Translations under genes and position numbers: made by a program
Part shown: positions 42,380-51,713 of the stretch, one piece after another
Layout of the letters: each line of letters opens with the position of its first letter
Numbering within the stretch: position 1 is the first letter of the stretch
Notes under the pieces: generated by a model
Seen by the model: the letters and a program-made list of their open reading frames with translations, nothing else
Database searches by the model: none
What the model was told of the DNA's origin: nothing
Source: Kribbella catacumbae DSM 19601
GTDB taxonomy: Bacteria > Actinomycetota > Actinomycetes > Propionibacteriales > Kribbellaceae
NCBI RefSeq assembly: GCF_000372465.1
Contig: NZ_AQUZ01000038.1
Coordinates: 1-64,000, forward strand
Direction: 5' to 3'
DNA: 64,000 bases

Positions 42380-45300
42380 ATGGCGGGGGCCAGGGGGTTT
42401 GTGATGTCCGATTCCGGGCGGTATCCGAAAGAAGAGATCCGGTTCGCGGTGGTGCTCAACGGCGGCGTCAGTCTGGCCGTCTGGATGGGCGGCGTCGTGA
42501 ACGAGATCAATGCCGTCACCTACGGGAGCGGCGCCTATGGGCCGCTGCTCGAAATGCTGAATCTGACGGCTCGGGCGGACGTGATCGCCGGTACGTCGGC
42601 GGGCGGGATCAATGGCGCGGCCCTTGCCCTCGGGCAGGCGAACAAGCTTGCCGATGTGTCGTTGTTGCGCGATGTGTGGGCCGAGCAGGGCCGGATGGAC
42701 AGCCTGCTGCAGCAGCCGTTCCGTGGCTCGCCGACCTCGCTGTTGCGCGGCGACGAATTCTTCCTGCCGAAACTCCAGCTGGCTCTGAAACGTCTGATCG
42801 AACCGTGGGAGGCGACGACCACCGAAGATCACCCCATCGATCTCACGATCACGACCACGCTGCTCAACGGAGCCCGGACCGTGTCCGTCGACTCACTCGG
42901 CCAGCAGTTGCCCCAACGGCAGCACGAGGGACAGTTCTGGTTCCGGCGTGGCGCTCCCTCACTGGACGGAACCGACGACTTCTCCCCCGGCGACGACCCA
43001 GACCTGGTCGCGGCCCGGCTCGCCGTCGCCGCCCGGTGCTCGGCCGGCTTCCCGCTCGCGTTCGAGCCGTGCTTCGTCCCCGCGGTGGCCAGTCGCACCG
43101 GCCACCAGGGAAAGGCCGTCTGGGATGTGCCCCGCGGCCAGCGAGACGTCTCCGAACCGAATCGGCGACCCGACCTCGGGAAATACGTGTCCTGGCGGGA
43201 GGCCGGGCCGGCCGATCAGGTTCCGGACGACCGCTCCCGGTACGCCGTCGACGGTGGCGTCCTCGAGAACACGCCCACCAGGCGGGCCCTCAACGCGATC
43301 AGCCTGATGCCGGCTCGCGGGCCGGTGCACCGGGTGATGCTGCTGGTCTATCCGCACGCGCCCAGCCACGACGTCGACCCGCCCGACGACCCGGACAGCC
43401 CGCCAGAGGTCACCGGCACGATGGGAGCCCTGCTCGGTGCGCTCATGAGTCAGAGCAGCCGGACGTTCGTCGACGAGGTGGAGGACTTCAACCGGGCCAG
43501 CGCTTCGCGGCGCGGTACCCGGCACGACGTCCTGACCAGCGCGTCCGGCGTGGCCGGTCTGTGGGAACTGTCCAACGCCATCTTCGAGAACTACCGGCAA
43601 CTGCGGATCCGCCGGGCGGCTCGCGATCTGGCGAAACGCTTCACGCCACCGACGAACTGGTCGTACGAGCGCATCCGGCAGGCGGCCGAGGACGCGCAAC
43701 GGACCTTGCTGCGGACCCAAGCGCTCCCGTACGTACCGGCTGGCGCCTTGCCGGCCGGCGCGACTGCTGTGCCGTCGCCGTGGAACTGGGGCGTGACGGC
43801 CGCTGCCGACATCTCGGACGCCGCGATCGACCTGCTCGATCTGCTGATGGGCGTGGTCTCGGACGAAAACGCGACCAAGGTCGCCGACGCACGCGCCATG
43901 ACCTGCATGTCACAGGAGGAGCTGAGAAGGGTCCGCGCCGGCACCGACGACATCTGGCTGACGAACGAGATCCTGGCGAAGCTGCAGCCGAGCGCGGAGT
44001 ACTGGTCCCTGCGGTTGGCCTTCTACACCGCGACCATGCTCGGCGACGACAGCCTGCTCGATGCGGCCGCCGCCGATCTCAAGGACTTCGAGCTTGCGGA
44101 TCTCAACGGCAAACTGCCGGCCGCTCAACTGGACCGCGTCGCCGGGATACTGCGCCAGGCGAACACCAACGGCGGGCTCGGGCAAATGGCGAGCGGAGCC
44201 GTGCAGCAAGTGGTCAAAGCCGTGGCCTCCGTGACCGGGCAACTGGCCGGCCTCAGTGACGACTTCCTCGAGGCCACTGGGCTGGACGCCTGGAAGTTGT
44301 TGTTCGAGGGTGCGGGCGAAGCGGGCGTCTACCAACGCCTGCTCTGCCTGCACGTGGCGACCTGGACGATCGCGGACGAGGCGCCGAACGAGGCGAGCCT
44401 GCCGATCGACCTGGTCCAGGTGTCGCTGCAGACGGCCAACGACTTCGCCGTCTACTCCAGAACGCCGGACGACAAGGTCGGCGGGCTGTCGCTGAGACGT
44501 TTCGGCGGCTTCCTCAAGCGTTCCTGGCGGATGAACGACTGGACCTGGGGCCGGATCGACGCCGCGACGATGCTCTGCCAGATCATCTTGTCGCCGCAAC
44601 GGATCCAGCGGCAGATCATCCGCGACGATCAGCTGCAACCGGACAACGAGCAAGCACACGAGGCCGCCAGATCATTCGTCCGCAAGCTCGAACTGAAGCT
44701 TTTCGGCTGCGAACCGGCCATGCTGGAGCGGCTCCGGCGCGATGCCGCCAGCGAGCTTCTCCCCTTGTTCCACCGGGGTGCGACCGGCAGCCAGCTTCCT
44801 CCCAGCCTGCCCAAGCTGGCTGCGATCGCCGCCTGGGCGGTCCATCTCGGGATCGCCACGAAGGAGCTACCCGCGATCGCCGCGGCAGTGAAGACCGACC
44901 GCATCGACCGGGCCAACCGGTACTCCCGGGGCGAGTTGTTCGTCGAGCAGTACGCCGATCTGCTCCGCACGTTGCAGAACACCCGTGATGACCAGCCGCT
45001 GACCGAGGACACGATCAGGAACGGCTGCCAAGCACTCCAGGCACTCGATCGCGCCGGTATCGGCCGGGAGCCGATCTCCGAAGAGTCCCGCAGCGACCAG
45101 CTGATCCGTACTGCGACCACGGCGGCCAGCGTCGCGGTGACCGTCGCGGACGGACCCCGATCGGGCCTGTCCGCGATCAAGCCGGTCACCCGGGCTCTGC
45201 GCGGCGTGATGCTGTTCCCCTACTGGACCGTTCTGGGCCTGGCATCGAGCGGCCCGATCGCCCGCTTCCTCGCACTCTGGTTGCTCGGCTCCGGCGCAGT

Positions 45301-46468
45301 ACTGCTCGCGCTTCCGCTGCTGGGCGTCCTGCACGGCTGGGCGGCCGCACCGGCCACCGCGATCGGCGTCGGTGCATTGCTGACCGCATTCGGCTTCGCG
45401 GCGTTGCGCACCGGGAGCCTGTTGCACGGTGTCGTCCTGCTCACCCCGCTGATCCCACTCATCGCCCTCGCCGCCGAGCGCTGGCGTGAACGGCCCCGCG
45501 ACGACGGCGAGATCATTGCCCTCGGCACCCTTGGCACGATCCTCGCCCTCGCCCTCGCGTTGACGCTGCTCGGCAGCTTGCCGTCGAACCTGGGTACTCC
45601 GCTCGCGAGCCTGTACAACGCCCTCGATCGGACCGCCCGCCGCTATCGGGCGAAGTACGGCCCGTACGTCGTCGCGGAGGCGCCGAAATCCAAGCGCAGG
45701 TGGGAGACCTTCGTCGTCTGGTTGTCGTTGACGGCGATCAAGGTCGGGGCCGTCGTCGCCGCCGCGCTTCTCGCGTACGCCGGTGCCCTCTGGGTCGATG
45801 ACCAGGCGAGTTCCTGGAAGACTCACCACGCCCTGCTCCTGGTGATCTCTGCGGTGCTGATCCTGGTCGCCTGGGGTCTTGGGTTCCTGGCTGGCTGGTC
45901 GTACCGGCTGTGGTCCGAGACTGGCGGCGTGTGGGCGACACGAGCGGTCAATCTCGCCAAGGCGACCGCTGCGACGTGGTCCGTGATCTACGGCACGGTG
46001 TTCCTCGTCATCGCCACCTGGCTGATCTGGCACTGGCCGAAGCCGTCCGGCTGGGCCTGGCAAGCAGCGCTGATCACGGCCGTCTTGTTCGCCTTCTCGC
46101 TCCTCTTCGCCGTACCACTCCTGGTCCTGCTCCGGTCCCGCGCCGGCATCCGGCGCCAACTCATCGACGACGCCCAGCAGGGCCTGATCACCTGGCCGCA
46201 GCCGGTCAGCGAGGCACCCGCCGCCGACCGCGAACTCCAGCAGACGACCGCAGTGATCACTCTGCTTCATCGACAGCAACTGGCCTACAGATGTCTGATC
46301 AGAGCCAAACGCCCCGAGCGGAAGGACCAGAACTGGCGCAAGTGGTTCCTCAAGTACGTCGTGGGCGTCAAGCGTCCGGAGGTCAGCGAGGTGGTGCTCA
46401 CCTCGGCCGGCACCAAACTCACCAGCAAGGTCACCACGGCAGCCGCCCGCGCCCGCCCGTCAGAGTGA
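42380..46468 (+). CDS. Giant patatin-like phospholipase with C-terminal membrane domain
   Basis: This gene codes for 1362 residues from the ATG at 42380 (GGTGGAG five bases upstream); an ATG at 42404 is also possible. The patatin domain covers about residues 20-320: the oxyanion loop LNGGVSLAVWMGGVVNEINA, the nucleophile elbow AGTSAGGING (Ser73) and the catalytic Asp in VDGGVLENTP. A long helical middle part (DUF3376-type, as in patatin-related proteins) follows. The last 350 residues hold six to eight membrane helices (FLALWLLGSGAVLLALPLLG; ALGTLGTILALALALTLLGS; HALLLVISAVLILVAWGLGF; ALITAVLFAFSLLFAVPLLV). It should be a membrane-bound lipid acyl hydrolase. Substrate is unknown. Confidence 0.85.
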   Translation: MAGARGFVMSDSGRYPKEEIRFAVVLNGGVSLAVWMGGVVNEINAVTYGSGAYGPLLEMLNLTARADVIAGTSAGGINGAALALGQANKLADVSLLRDVWAEQGRMDSLLQQPFRGSPTSLLRGDEFFLPKLQLALKRLIEPWEATTTEDHPIDLTITTTLLNGARTVSVDSLGQQLPQRQHEGQFWFRRGAPSLDGTDDFSPGDDPDLVAARLAVAARCSAGFPLAFEPCFVPAVASRTGHQGKAVWDVPRGQRDVSEPNRRPDLGKYVSWREAGPADQVPDDRSRYAVDGGVLENTPTRRALNAISLMPARGPVHRVMLLVYPHAPSHDVDPPDDPDSPPEVTGTMGALLGALMSQSSRTFVDEVEDFNRASASRRGTRHDVLTSASGVAGLWELSNAIFENYRQLRIRRAARDLAKRFTPPTNWSYERIRQAAEDAQRTLLRTQALPYVPAGALPAGATAVPSPWNWGVTAAADISDAAIDLLDLLMGVVSDENATKVADARAMTCMSQEELRRVRAGTDDIWLTNEILAKLQPSAEYWSLRLAFYTATMLGDDSLLDAAAADLKDFELADLNGKLPAAQLDRVAGILRQANTNGGLGQMASGAVQQVVKAVASVTGQLAGLSDDFLEATGLDAWKLLFEGAGEAGVYQRLLCLHVATWTIADEAPNEASLPIDLVQVSLQTANDFAVYSRTPDDKVGGLSLRRFGGFLKRSWRMNDWTWGRIDAATMLCQIILSPQRIQRQIIRDDQLQPDNEQAHEAARSFVRKLELKLFGCEPAMLERLRRDAASELLPLFHRGATGSQLPPSLPKLAAIAAWAVHLGIATKELPAIAAAVKTDRIDRANRYSRGELFVEQYADLLRTLQNTRDDQPLTEDTIRNGCQALQALDRAGIGREPISEESRSDQLIRTATTAASVAVTVADGPRSGLSAIKPVTRALRGVMLFPYWTVLGLASSGPIARFLALWLLGSGAVLLALPLLGVLHGWAAAPATAIGVGALLTAFGFAALRTGSLLHGVVLLTPLIPLIALAAERWRERPRDDGEIIALGTLGTILALALALTLLGSLPSNLGTPLASLYNALDRTARRYRAKYGPYVVAEAPKSKRRWETFVVWLSLTAIKVGAVVAAALLAYAGALWVDDQASSWKTHHALLLVISAVLILVAWGLGFLAGWSYRLWSETGGVWATRAVNLAKATAATWSVIYGTVFLVIATWLIWHWPKPSGWAWQAALITAVLFAFSLLFAVPLLVLLRSRAGIRRQLIDDAQQGLITWPQPVSEAPAADRELQQTTAVITLLHRQQLAYRCLIRAKRPERKDQNWRKWFLKYVVGVKRPEVSEVVLTSAGTKLTSKVTTAAARARPSE

Positions 46469-46496
46469 CCGGCGGGCGCGGTCGTGCTTGGTCAGC

Positions 46497-48824
46497 TCAC
46501 GGGTAGCTCACCACATTCACCGGTACGGTGCCCGGAGGCGTCACCGCGCCGGTGTCGTTGATGACGTGGGTGATAGTGCCCTGGTAATTCAGCGACACCG
46601 TGCACAGGCTGTGGAAGCGCACTCCTGCGTTGACCGGCGTCTCGAACGCGTTGTACGCGCTCACCGAGGGATTCACGTTGAAGTAGTTGTAGCTACCCAG
46701 CCCCCACGCTTCGTGCGAGGTGACGTTCTCGCCGACCTTGTACGCCGCGTACCCGTTGCGGCCACTCGGCCGGTTCCAGCTGGCCTGGTTCGGTACGTCG
46801 TACGGCATCTCGTTCTGGAAGAAGATCGTCTTGCCGCCCTGGCCGTTCCAGATCACCTGGGTCTTCTGGTAGTGCTCGACGAACAACCCGGTCGCGAGCA
46901 CGTCGTTGCCATTGACAACCACTCCGGTGTCGCCGGTGGACTGTGTCCAGCCCCAGGTGCCCGCGTTGCCGTGGTCGGCGCGCCAGGCCCAGATGTGGTC
47001 GATGATCGTGTGCTGGCTGTTGACGACCAGACTCGTCGTCGCGTGGCCGGCGATCGACCCTCCGATGCGGAAGAACACGTCCTGCAGCGTTGTCGGATTC
47101 GCCGCATGGCTCGCGGCGGAACCTGCCGGTCCGACGGTCAGCAGCGCAGCCGACTTCGTCGTACCGGCATCGAACAGCAGGCCCTTGACGCGGACTCCGT
47201 CGACATCGGCGATCTGCATCGCGTTGACGCCGTTGTCCGGGATCAGCGTCGGGTAGCCGATGCCGAGGACAACAGTGTTGGCCTTCGTCACGTTCAGCGT
47301 CTGGTTGAGGTGGTAGACGCCGGGCGTGAAGAACAGGTGACAGCCCGCCGACAATGCGGAGTTGATGGACGAAGCGGTGTCCCCCGCCTTCACGACGTAG
47401 AACTGGCTCATCGGGATCGACGTACCGGGGGTTGAGCCGTTCGCCCAGCTAGCGCCAGAAGCGTTGGTGCGTAGCGACGGAGTGAACACGCGGTACTTGC
47501 CCGCGCTGTCTAGGTACAGGTAGGGCACGTCGCGCGAGACCGGCGTGGTCGCCAGGGTGGTCTCCGGCGGGTTCGGGAACGTGGTCGGCGGAGCGCCGGG
47601 GGTGCCGGAGAAGACCATGTTCCAAACGCCACCGGCCCAGCTGCCGAGGTTGCTGTCCCTGGTGTACCACTGCTGCTGCGAGATGGACGCCGTCTGGCCG
47701 GACACCTTCGAGTCGGCGATGTAGCCGCCGCTGGCGAAGCCGTAGCTGGCCGGGTAGAGCTGCAGGTTGCCGCGGATGTCCATGCGACGGAACGGTGCCG
47801 CCTGAGCGACCGCCCAGCGGTTGGAGCCACCGATCGGGTTCACGGCCATGTTCTCCGCGGACCGCCAGAAGTTCTGCAGTGCCACGCCCTGGTCGGACTC
47901 GTTGAACGCGTCGACCGTGATGGCGCCGTTGATGACCACGTCACCAGGGTTCTGGCCGAGGCCGGCGACCGAGGTGTAGTAGCCGACGTCGTCGTGCACG
48001 CTGTAGGCACCGGGCTTGAACAGATGCGCGATCCGGCCATTGCCCATCTGGTGCGCGATGGTGTCCTTCTGCGCGTTGAAGTCGGCATCGAGCCGCGCCT
48101 GGATGGTCGCGGCCGGCATGCTCGGGTCGAAGATGCGCGTGTTCGGGCCGAAGTTCGGTACGTCCGATTGCGTCGGGCAACCCTGCGCAGTACCGATCGT
48201 GTACGTCGCACTGGCGACGGTGGAATTCGACAGGCCGGCCTTGATGGCGATCGCGTTGACCGTCCGCGTCGACGGCACACTGATCGGCCCGCTGTAGAGC
48301 GTCGAGGACGCAGTGGGAGTGGAGCCGTCCACGGTGTACCGGATGGTGGAACCGGAGGTGGCCGTGGAGATCGTCACCGTCTGCGCGGACGTGTATTGAC
48401 CGCCCGCCGGGGAGAAGGCCGGCGTCGCGACGGCCGTAGTACCGCCGCCGTGCGTGTAGGTGAAGTGCGGTGTGTCGTACTGCGGGCCGCTCTTCTCGTA
48501 CGTGAACCAGTAGTCGATGGCAGTGCCCGTGGACAGCCCGCTCACGGTCTTGCGCCAGGTGCCGGCGCTGAGCTCCATCCGGAAGTTCTGCTGGCCCTGC
48601 CCGGCGACTATGTAGTGGACGTCGACGTAGACCGCGGGCGTCGTCGGGGTGAAGGAGATCTGGGCCTGGGTCGCGTTCAGCGACGTGACCGACTGGGTGT
48701 AGTCGTCGGCTGCCGTCGCCACGCCGCCCACCAGGAGGGTCGAGGTCACGGCCAGGACGACTGCGGCACAGGCCGCGCGCCAGCGCGCGCGGCGTCGGCG
48801 GGTTCTTTCAGGACTCCGAATCAC
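46497..48824 (-). CDS. Secreted beta-helix protein with CBM56-like and chitobiase-type domains
   Basis: This gene codes for 775 residues. The N terminus is a signal peptide after an Arg-rich start (RARWRAACAAVVLAVTSTLL). The first domain (about 40-125; TQAQISFTPTTPAVYVDVHY, FRMELSAGTWRKTVSGLSTG) resembles the CBM56 beta-1,3-glucan-binding module. The second (about 128-210; ISTATSGSTIRYTVDGSTPT) is a chitobiase C-terminal-type Ig domain. The rest is a pectate-lyase-like right-handed beta-helix (VDGVRVKGLLFDAGTTKSAA; STGDTGVVVNGNDVLATGLF; AYNAFETPVNAGVRFHSLCT). Similar proteins are often annotated as adenylyl cyclase, which is not supported here. A role in beta-glucan binding or breakdown is inferred. 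Its promoter has a perfect LacI-type operator. Confidence 0.78.
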   Translation of the reverse strand: MIRSPERTRRRRARWRAACAAVVLAVTSTLLVGGVATAADDYTQSVTSLNATQAQISFTPTTPAVYVDVHYIVAGQGQQNFRMELSAGTWRKTVSGLSTGTAIDYWFTYEKSGPQYDTPHFTYTHGGGTTAVATPAFSPAGGQYTSAQTVTISTATSGSTIRYTVDGSTPTASSTLYSGPISVPSTRTVNAIAIKAGLSNSTVASATYTIGTAQGCPTQSDVPNFGPNTRIFDPSMPAATIQARLDADFNAQKDTIAHQMGNGRIAHLFKPGAYSVHDDVGYYTSVAGLGQNPGDVVINGAITVDAFNESDQGVALQNFWRSAENMAVNPIGGSNRWAVAQAAPFRRMDIRGNLQLYPASYGFASGGYIADSKVSGQTASISQQQWYTRDSNLGSWAGGVWNMVFSGTPGAPPTTFPNPPETTLATTPVSRDVPYLYLDSAGKYRVFTPSLRTNASGASWANGSTPGTSIPMSQFYVVKAGDTASSINSALSAGCHLFFTPGVYHLNQTLNVTKANTVVLGIGYPTLIPDNGVNAMQIADVDGVRVKGLLFDAGTTKSAALLTVGPAGSAASHAANPTTLQDVFFRIGGSIAGHATTSLVVNSQHTIIDHIWAWRADHGNAGTWGWTQSTGDTGVVVNGNDVLATGLFVEHYQKTQVIWNGQGGKTIFFQNEMPYDVPNQASWNRPSGRNGYAAYKVGENVTSHEAWGLGSYNYFNVNPSVSAYNAFETPVNAGVRFHSLCTVSLNYQGTITHVINDTGAVTPPGTVPVNVVSYP

Positions 48825-48865
48825 GGGGTACCACCTCCGGGGCGGAAGAAGGCGAGAAGGCAGAA

Positions 48866-48883
48866 TGTGAGAGCGCTCTCACA
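48866..48883 (-). promoter_or_regulatory. Perfect 18-bp LacI-type operator
   Basis: TGTGAGAGCGCTCTCACA (48866-48883) is a perfect palindrome with the central CG and flanking GAGAGC/GCTCTC of LacI-family sites controlling beta-glucan and cello-oligosaccharide genes. It lies 41 bases upstream of the minus-strand gene at 46497-48824. The matching repressor is not in this neighbourhood. Confidence 0.75.
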
Positions 48884-48995
48884 CTCGTGACAGTAGACCG
48901 ATTCAGCCCGGCGCGGAAGAGGTCACCCAGCAGCGATCAACGGCGGGCGAAGAACGGATGCACCCACAACCGCAGCCGATCCAGGATGCGGGCCC

Positions 48996-49457
48996 TCAGC
49001 TTTTCAAGCTCGCGGGCGGCACGAGCTCGCGGATTCTCCTGGTCAGCAGATGCAGGTCGGAACTCTTCCGCACATAGCTGCCGAGCAGTGGCATGGTCTC
49101 GCCACTTCTCTCGAGATCGCTACGTTCCAGAATGGTGTAGATGATCACCGGGACGCTGCTCAGCTCATCGTCCTTGGCCATCAGCTCGGCGCAACGCAGC
49201 CCGGCACGAAAGTAGTCACCCTCGATGACATCGGGTGGTGGTTCGGGAAGGTCCGGCCGTGGTGATGCCCAGCGCAGCATCACGTCTAGGATGACGAGGT
49301 CCGGCTTGGCTTCACGCAGCGCCGGGAGACGCTCCCTGAATTCGCTCTCGGTGCTGAGAGTCTCGATGCAAGCTGCCGGGAACGTGTTCTGGAGGTGTTC
49401 TTCCAGCGGTCCTTCCTGCAGGAAGTCGTCTTCTACCACGACGATATGGGCGGGCAT
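48996..49457 (-). CDS. Receiver-only response regulator
   Basis: This gene codes for 153 residues from the ATG at 49457 with AAGGAG six bases upstream; the long frame before it overlaps the kinase. The receiver fold is complete: HIVVVEDDFLQEGPLEEHLQ (acidic pocket), PDLVILDVML (phosphorylated Asp, about residue 56), VPVIIYTILE (Thr) and GSYVRKSSDL (Lys). There is a 20-residue insert after the phospho-Asp (RWASPRPDLPEPPPDVIEGD). No output domain is present, so it must act through a partner protein. It is the last gene of a five-gene cassette, two bases after the kinase stop. Confidence 0.9.
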   Translation of the reverse strand: MPAHIVVVEDDFLQEGPLEEHLQNTFPAACIETLSTESEFRERLPALREAKPDLVILDVMLRWASPRPDLPEPPPDVIEGDYFRAGLRCAELMAKDDELSSVPVIIYTILERSDLERSGETMPLLGSYVRKSSDLHLLTRRIRELVPPASLKS

Positions 49458-49459
49458 GA

Positions 49460-51712
49460 TCAGCTCCTTCGGGGCCGCGTCTGGTCGGCGAGAGGTAGGG
49501 ACAGACGGACCGTCGTTCTCTCGTCGGCGGGGATGATGTCGATGGTCGCCTGCATCGATCGCATCAGGTTGTCGACGATCCAGAGTCCGAGTCCGGATCC
49601 TTCGCCGGTGGAGTTGCGTGCCCGCGCGCCACGCCAGTTCCGCTGCAGCGCCAGGACCGCGTCCTCGGCTTGGAGGGCCAGGCCGGTGCTCGTCACCGCG
49701 ACAGCGAAGACCTCCTCCGTCACGAGCCCGGAGATCTCGACCCTGGTCTGTTCGTAGCTGTACTTCGCCGCGTTGTCGAGAATGTTCCCGATGCACTGTT
49801 CGAGAAAGGCATTGTCGAAGCTGACGAGTCGTCGGCCCAGCCCCTGGATCGACGCCCGGTCGACGTCGAACCCGATCCGCCGGCGTGGGTTGCTCAGCAT
49901 CTGCGCGTCATCGGCCGCCGCTATCAGCATCCTCAGCAGATCATCAGCACCGTGTACCTCCACCTTGGCCTTGGGCGATGCTCCCTTGCTGAGCGCGGCG
50001 AACACGCCGGCTGACATGGCCACCCGACTCGCCTTCCGGCACAGCCCCCGGATGGCCCGCAACTGGAGTTCGGTCTTGCTGTCGAAGCGGGCGCTCTTCA
50101 GAACGAGTTCCGTTCGGCTGGTTGCCGCGATCAAAGGGCTGACGAGCTGATGCTCAAGATCCTCCAAGGCTTCGGCCTGGCCCCGGTTGGTGACCTGGAG
50201 GTGTTGGCGGGTCTCGTGCAATCGGCGGAGGGACTCCTGGAGGTGCTGGTACAGGCCGATCTGATCTCCGACGATTTCGCAGACCTGCGCGGAGTTCGCG
50301 GGCACCTCGCGGGAGGGGCCGAACGCCTCCAGGACGCCGAAGAACTTCTCGCCGACGCTGATCGGCGTTCCGATCAGCCAGTGAACCGGCCGGTCCAGCC
50401 CTTCGTCGGCCAACGCCTGGTCCTCGGTGGTGATCAGCTGCGACTTCGACCGGTGCACACTGCCCGCGAAGAAATTGTGGCGGGACGTCTCGCCCTTGCG
50501 CCGGCGGTTCACCGCTGCCCCCGCCCGCGGGGACCCGGTCGCCAGCACGCGTTCCAATCTCGATCCGTTGCTGCCTGCGGATACCGTTCGATGCACTCCC
50601 GCACCGGTGCAGTCCTGGACCACGTCCTGCACGATGCTCAGGGCCTTTTCGTAGATGAGTTCGTCTCGAGGAGCATCGCGCTTCAGCTCATCCGCGACCA
50701 GCTTGTTCAAGCCTGTGATCGCGGCGGCCAGCCGACGCCAGGACTCGATCTCGGCCGAGATCATTCGCCGCTGGAGCCAGTTGCTCCAGTGCTGCGCCAC
50801 CAGCGACCCGACCGGAACGAGCAGCGACAAATCGGCGGGGGTGAAATGGAACGGCGGGCCATGCAAGCCACTGCAGCTGATCAGTCCCCAGATGTGCTCA
50901 CCGGTCGCCAACTGCGCCACCATTTCCTCCTGGTCAGCTTCGACATTCGGGCCGCCACGCTCGACAGACTGCCCGGCCACGCCGGCTCGACGGACGTGGA
51001 CCGGCTGGTGATCGGACTTCTCCGACGATGTCGCGACCAGTGGGAAAGGCTGTTCCGCTTCTCCCGGTTCGTGCAGGTAGATCGACACATCGGCGCATCG
51101 CAAGGACTGTCCGACCGCCTCACACAACGTCTTCAGATGGCCTGCCAGCAAGTCCCGGTCCAACGGAAGCAGCGAGGTCTCGAACTCGGCCTCGCGGAGG
51201 ATGCCGTCGCACAAGTTCACCAGGTCCAGGGTCTGCCGGTCCCGGACGACACTGCACAGCTCCGGCAGTACCTCCAGCAGATCCACCGCGAGGTCGAACG
51301 CCTCGTTCCCTAGCGGTTGCCCGCCGTGAAGGGTCAGCACGCCTTGACCGCCGTCGAGGAAGTCAACCGGCAACGCTGCCATGGCCGGGCGATGGCCGTC
51401 GGCGGCTGGGGTACTGCTCTCGTCTGCGGCCAGTGGTATCGCCAACGACCGATGGGCAAAAGCCGCGAGGGTGACCGAATCCGCGCGTGCCGGAGCTGTC
51501 GGCGCGGACCGCGCTCCATCCGTCCAGATGGCGAGAACTGACGGTACAGCCGGATTTGCCTGGCTGTGCACTGCCTCCCAGAGGATCACCGAGGATGCGC
51601 CGGTTGCCTGTCCGATGACCCCCACGAGGTCGTCCAGACTTCCTGACGGCTCGCCACGAAGCGCGGCACGCACCATGCGGCTGAGCCAGGAGGCCGACGA
51701 GACGGACTCCAT
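49460..51712 (-). CDS. Cytoplasmic sensor histidine kinase with three GAF-like domains
   Basis: This gene codes for 750 residues. No membrane helix is seen. Three GAF-type regions are inferred: about 25-150 (VGVIGQATGASSVILWEAVH), about 175-320 (QSLRCADVSIYLHEPGEAEQ; LISCSGLHGPPFHFTPADLS), and about 350-490 (LSIVQDVVQDCTGAGVHRTV; HWLIGTPISVGEKFFGVLEA). A coiled segment leads to the phospho-acceptor LEHQLVSPLI, then the N box NILDNAAKYS and the G box GEGSGLGLWIV. The usual DxGxG is replaced by a T-S-T-G-L form. It should phosphorylate the adjacent receiver (48996). Inputs are unknown but probably small ligands. It starts one base after the upstream stop. Confidence 0.85.
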   Translation of the reverse strand: MESVSSASWLSRMVRAALRGEPSGSLDDLVGVIGQATGASSVILWEAVHSQANPAVPSVLAIWTDGARSAPTAPARADSVTLAAFAHRSLAIPLAADESSTPAADGHRPAMAALPVDFLDGGQGVLTLHGGQPLGNEAFDLAVDLLEVLPELCSVVRDRQTLDLVNLCDGILREAEFETSLLPLDRDLLAGHLKTLCEAVGQSLRCADVSIYLHEPGEAEQPFPLVATSSEKSDHQPVHVRRAGVAGQSVERGGPNVEADQEEMVAQLATGEHIWGLISCSGLHGPPFHFTPADLSLLVPVGSLVAQHWSNWLQRRMISAEIESWRRLAAAITGLNKLVADELKRDAPRDELIYEKALSIVQDVVQDCTGAGVHRTVSAGSNGSRLERVLATGSPRAGAAVNRRRKGETSRHNFFAGSVHRSKSQLITTEDQALADEGLDRPVHWLIGTPISVGEKFFGVLEAFGPSREVPANSAQVCEIVGDQIGLYQHLQESLRRLHETRQHLQVTNRGQAEALEDLEHQLVSPLIAATSRTELVLKSARFDSKTELQLRAIRGLCRKASRVAMSAGVFAALSKGASPKAKVEVHGADDLLRMLIAAADDAQMLSNPRRRIGFDVDRASIQGLGRRLVSFDNAFLEQCIGNILDNAAKYSYEQTRVEISGLVTEEVFAVAVTSTGLALQAEDAVLALQRNWRGARARNSTGEGSGLGLWIVDNLMRSMQATIDIIPADERTTVRLSLPLADQTRPRRS

Positions 51713-51713
51713 T

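Noticed and set aside
44867..46279. 470-codon minus-strand frame inside the patatin gene
   Set aside because: Low-complexity Gln/Arg/Asp composition typical of antisense frames; no motif.
50150..51313. 387-codon plus-strand frame opposite the histidine kinase
   Set aside because: No ribosome-binding site and no domain; kinase motifs on the other strand are complete.
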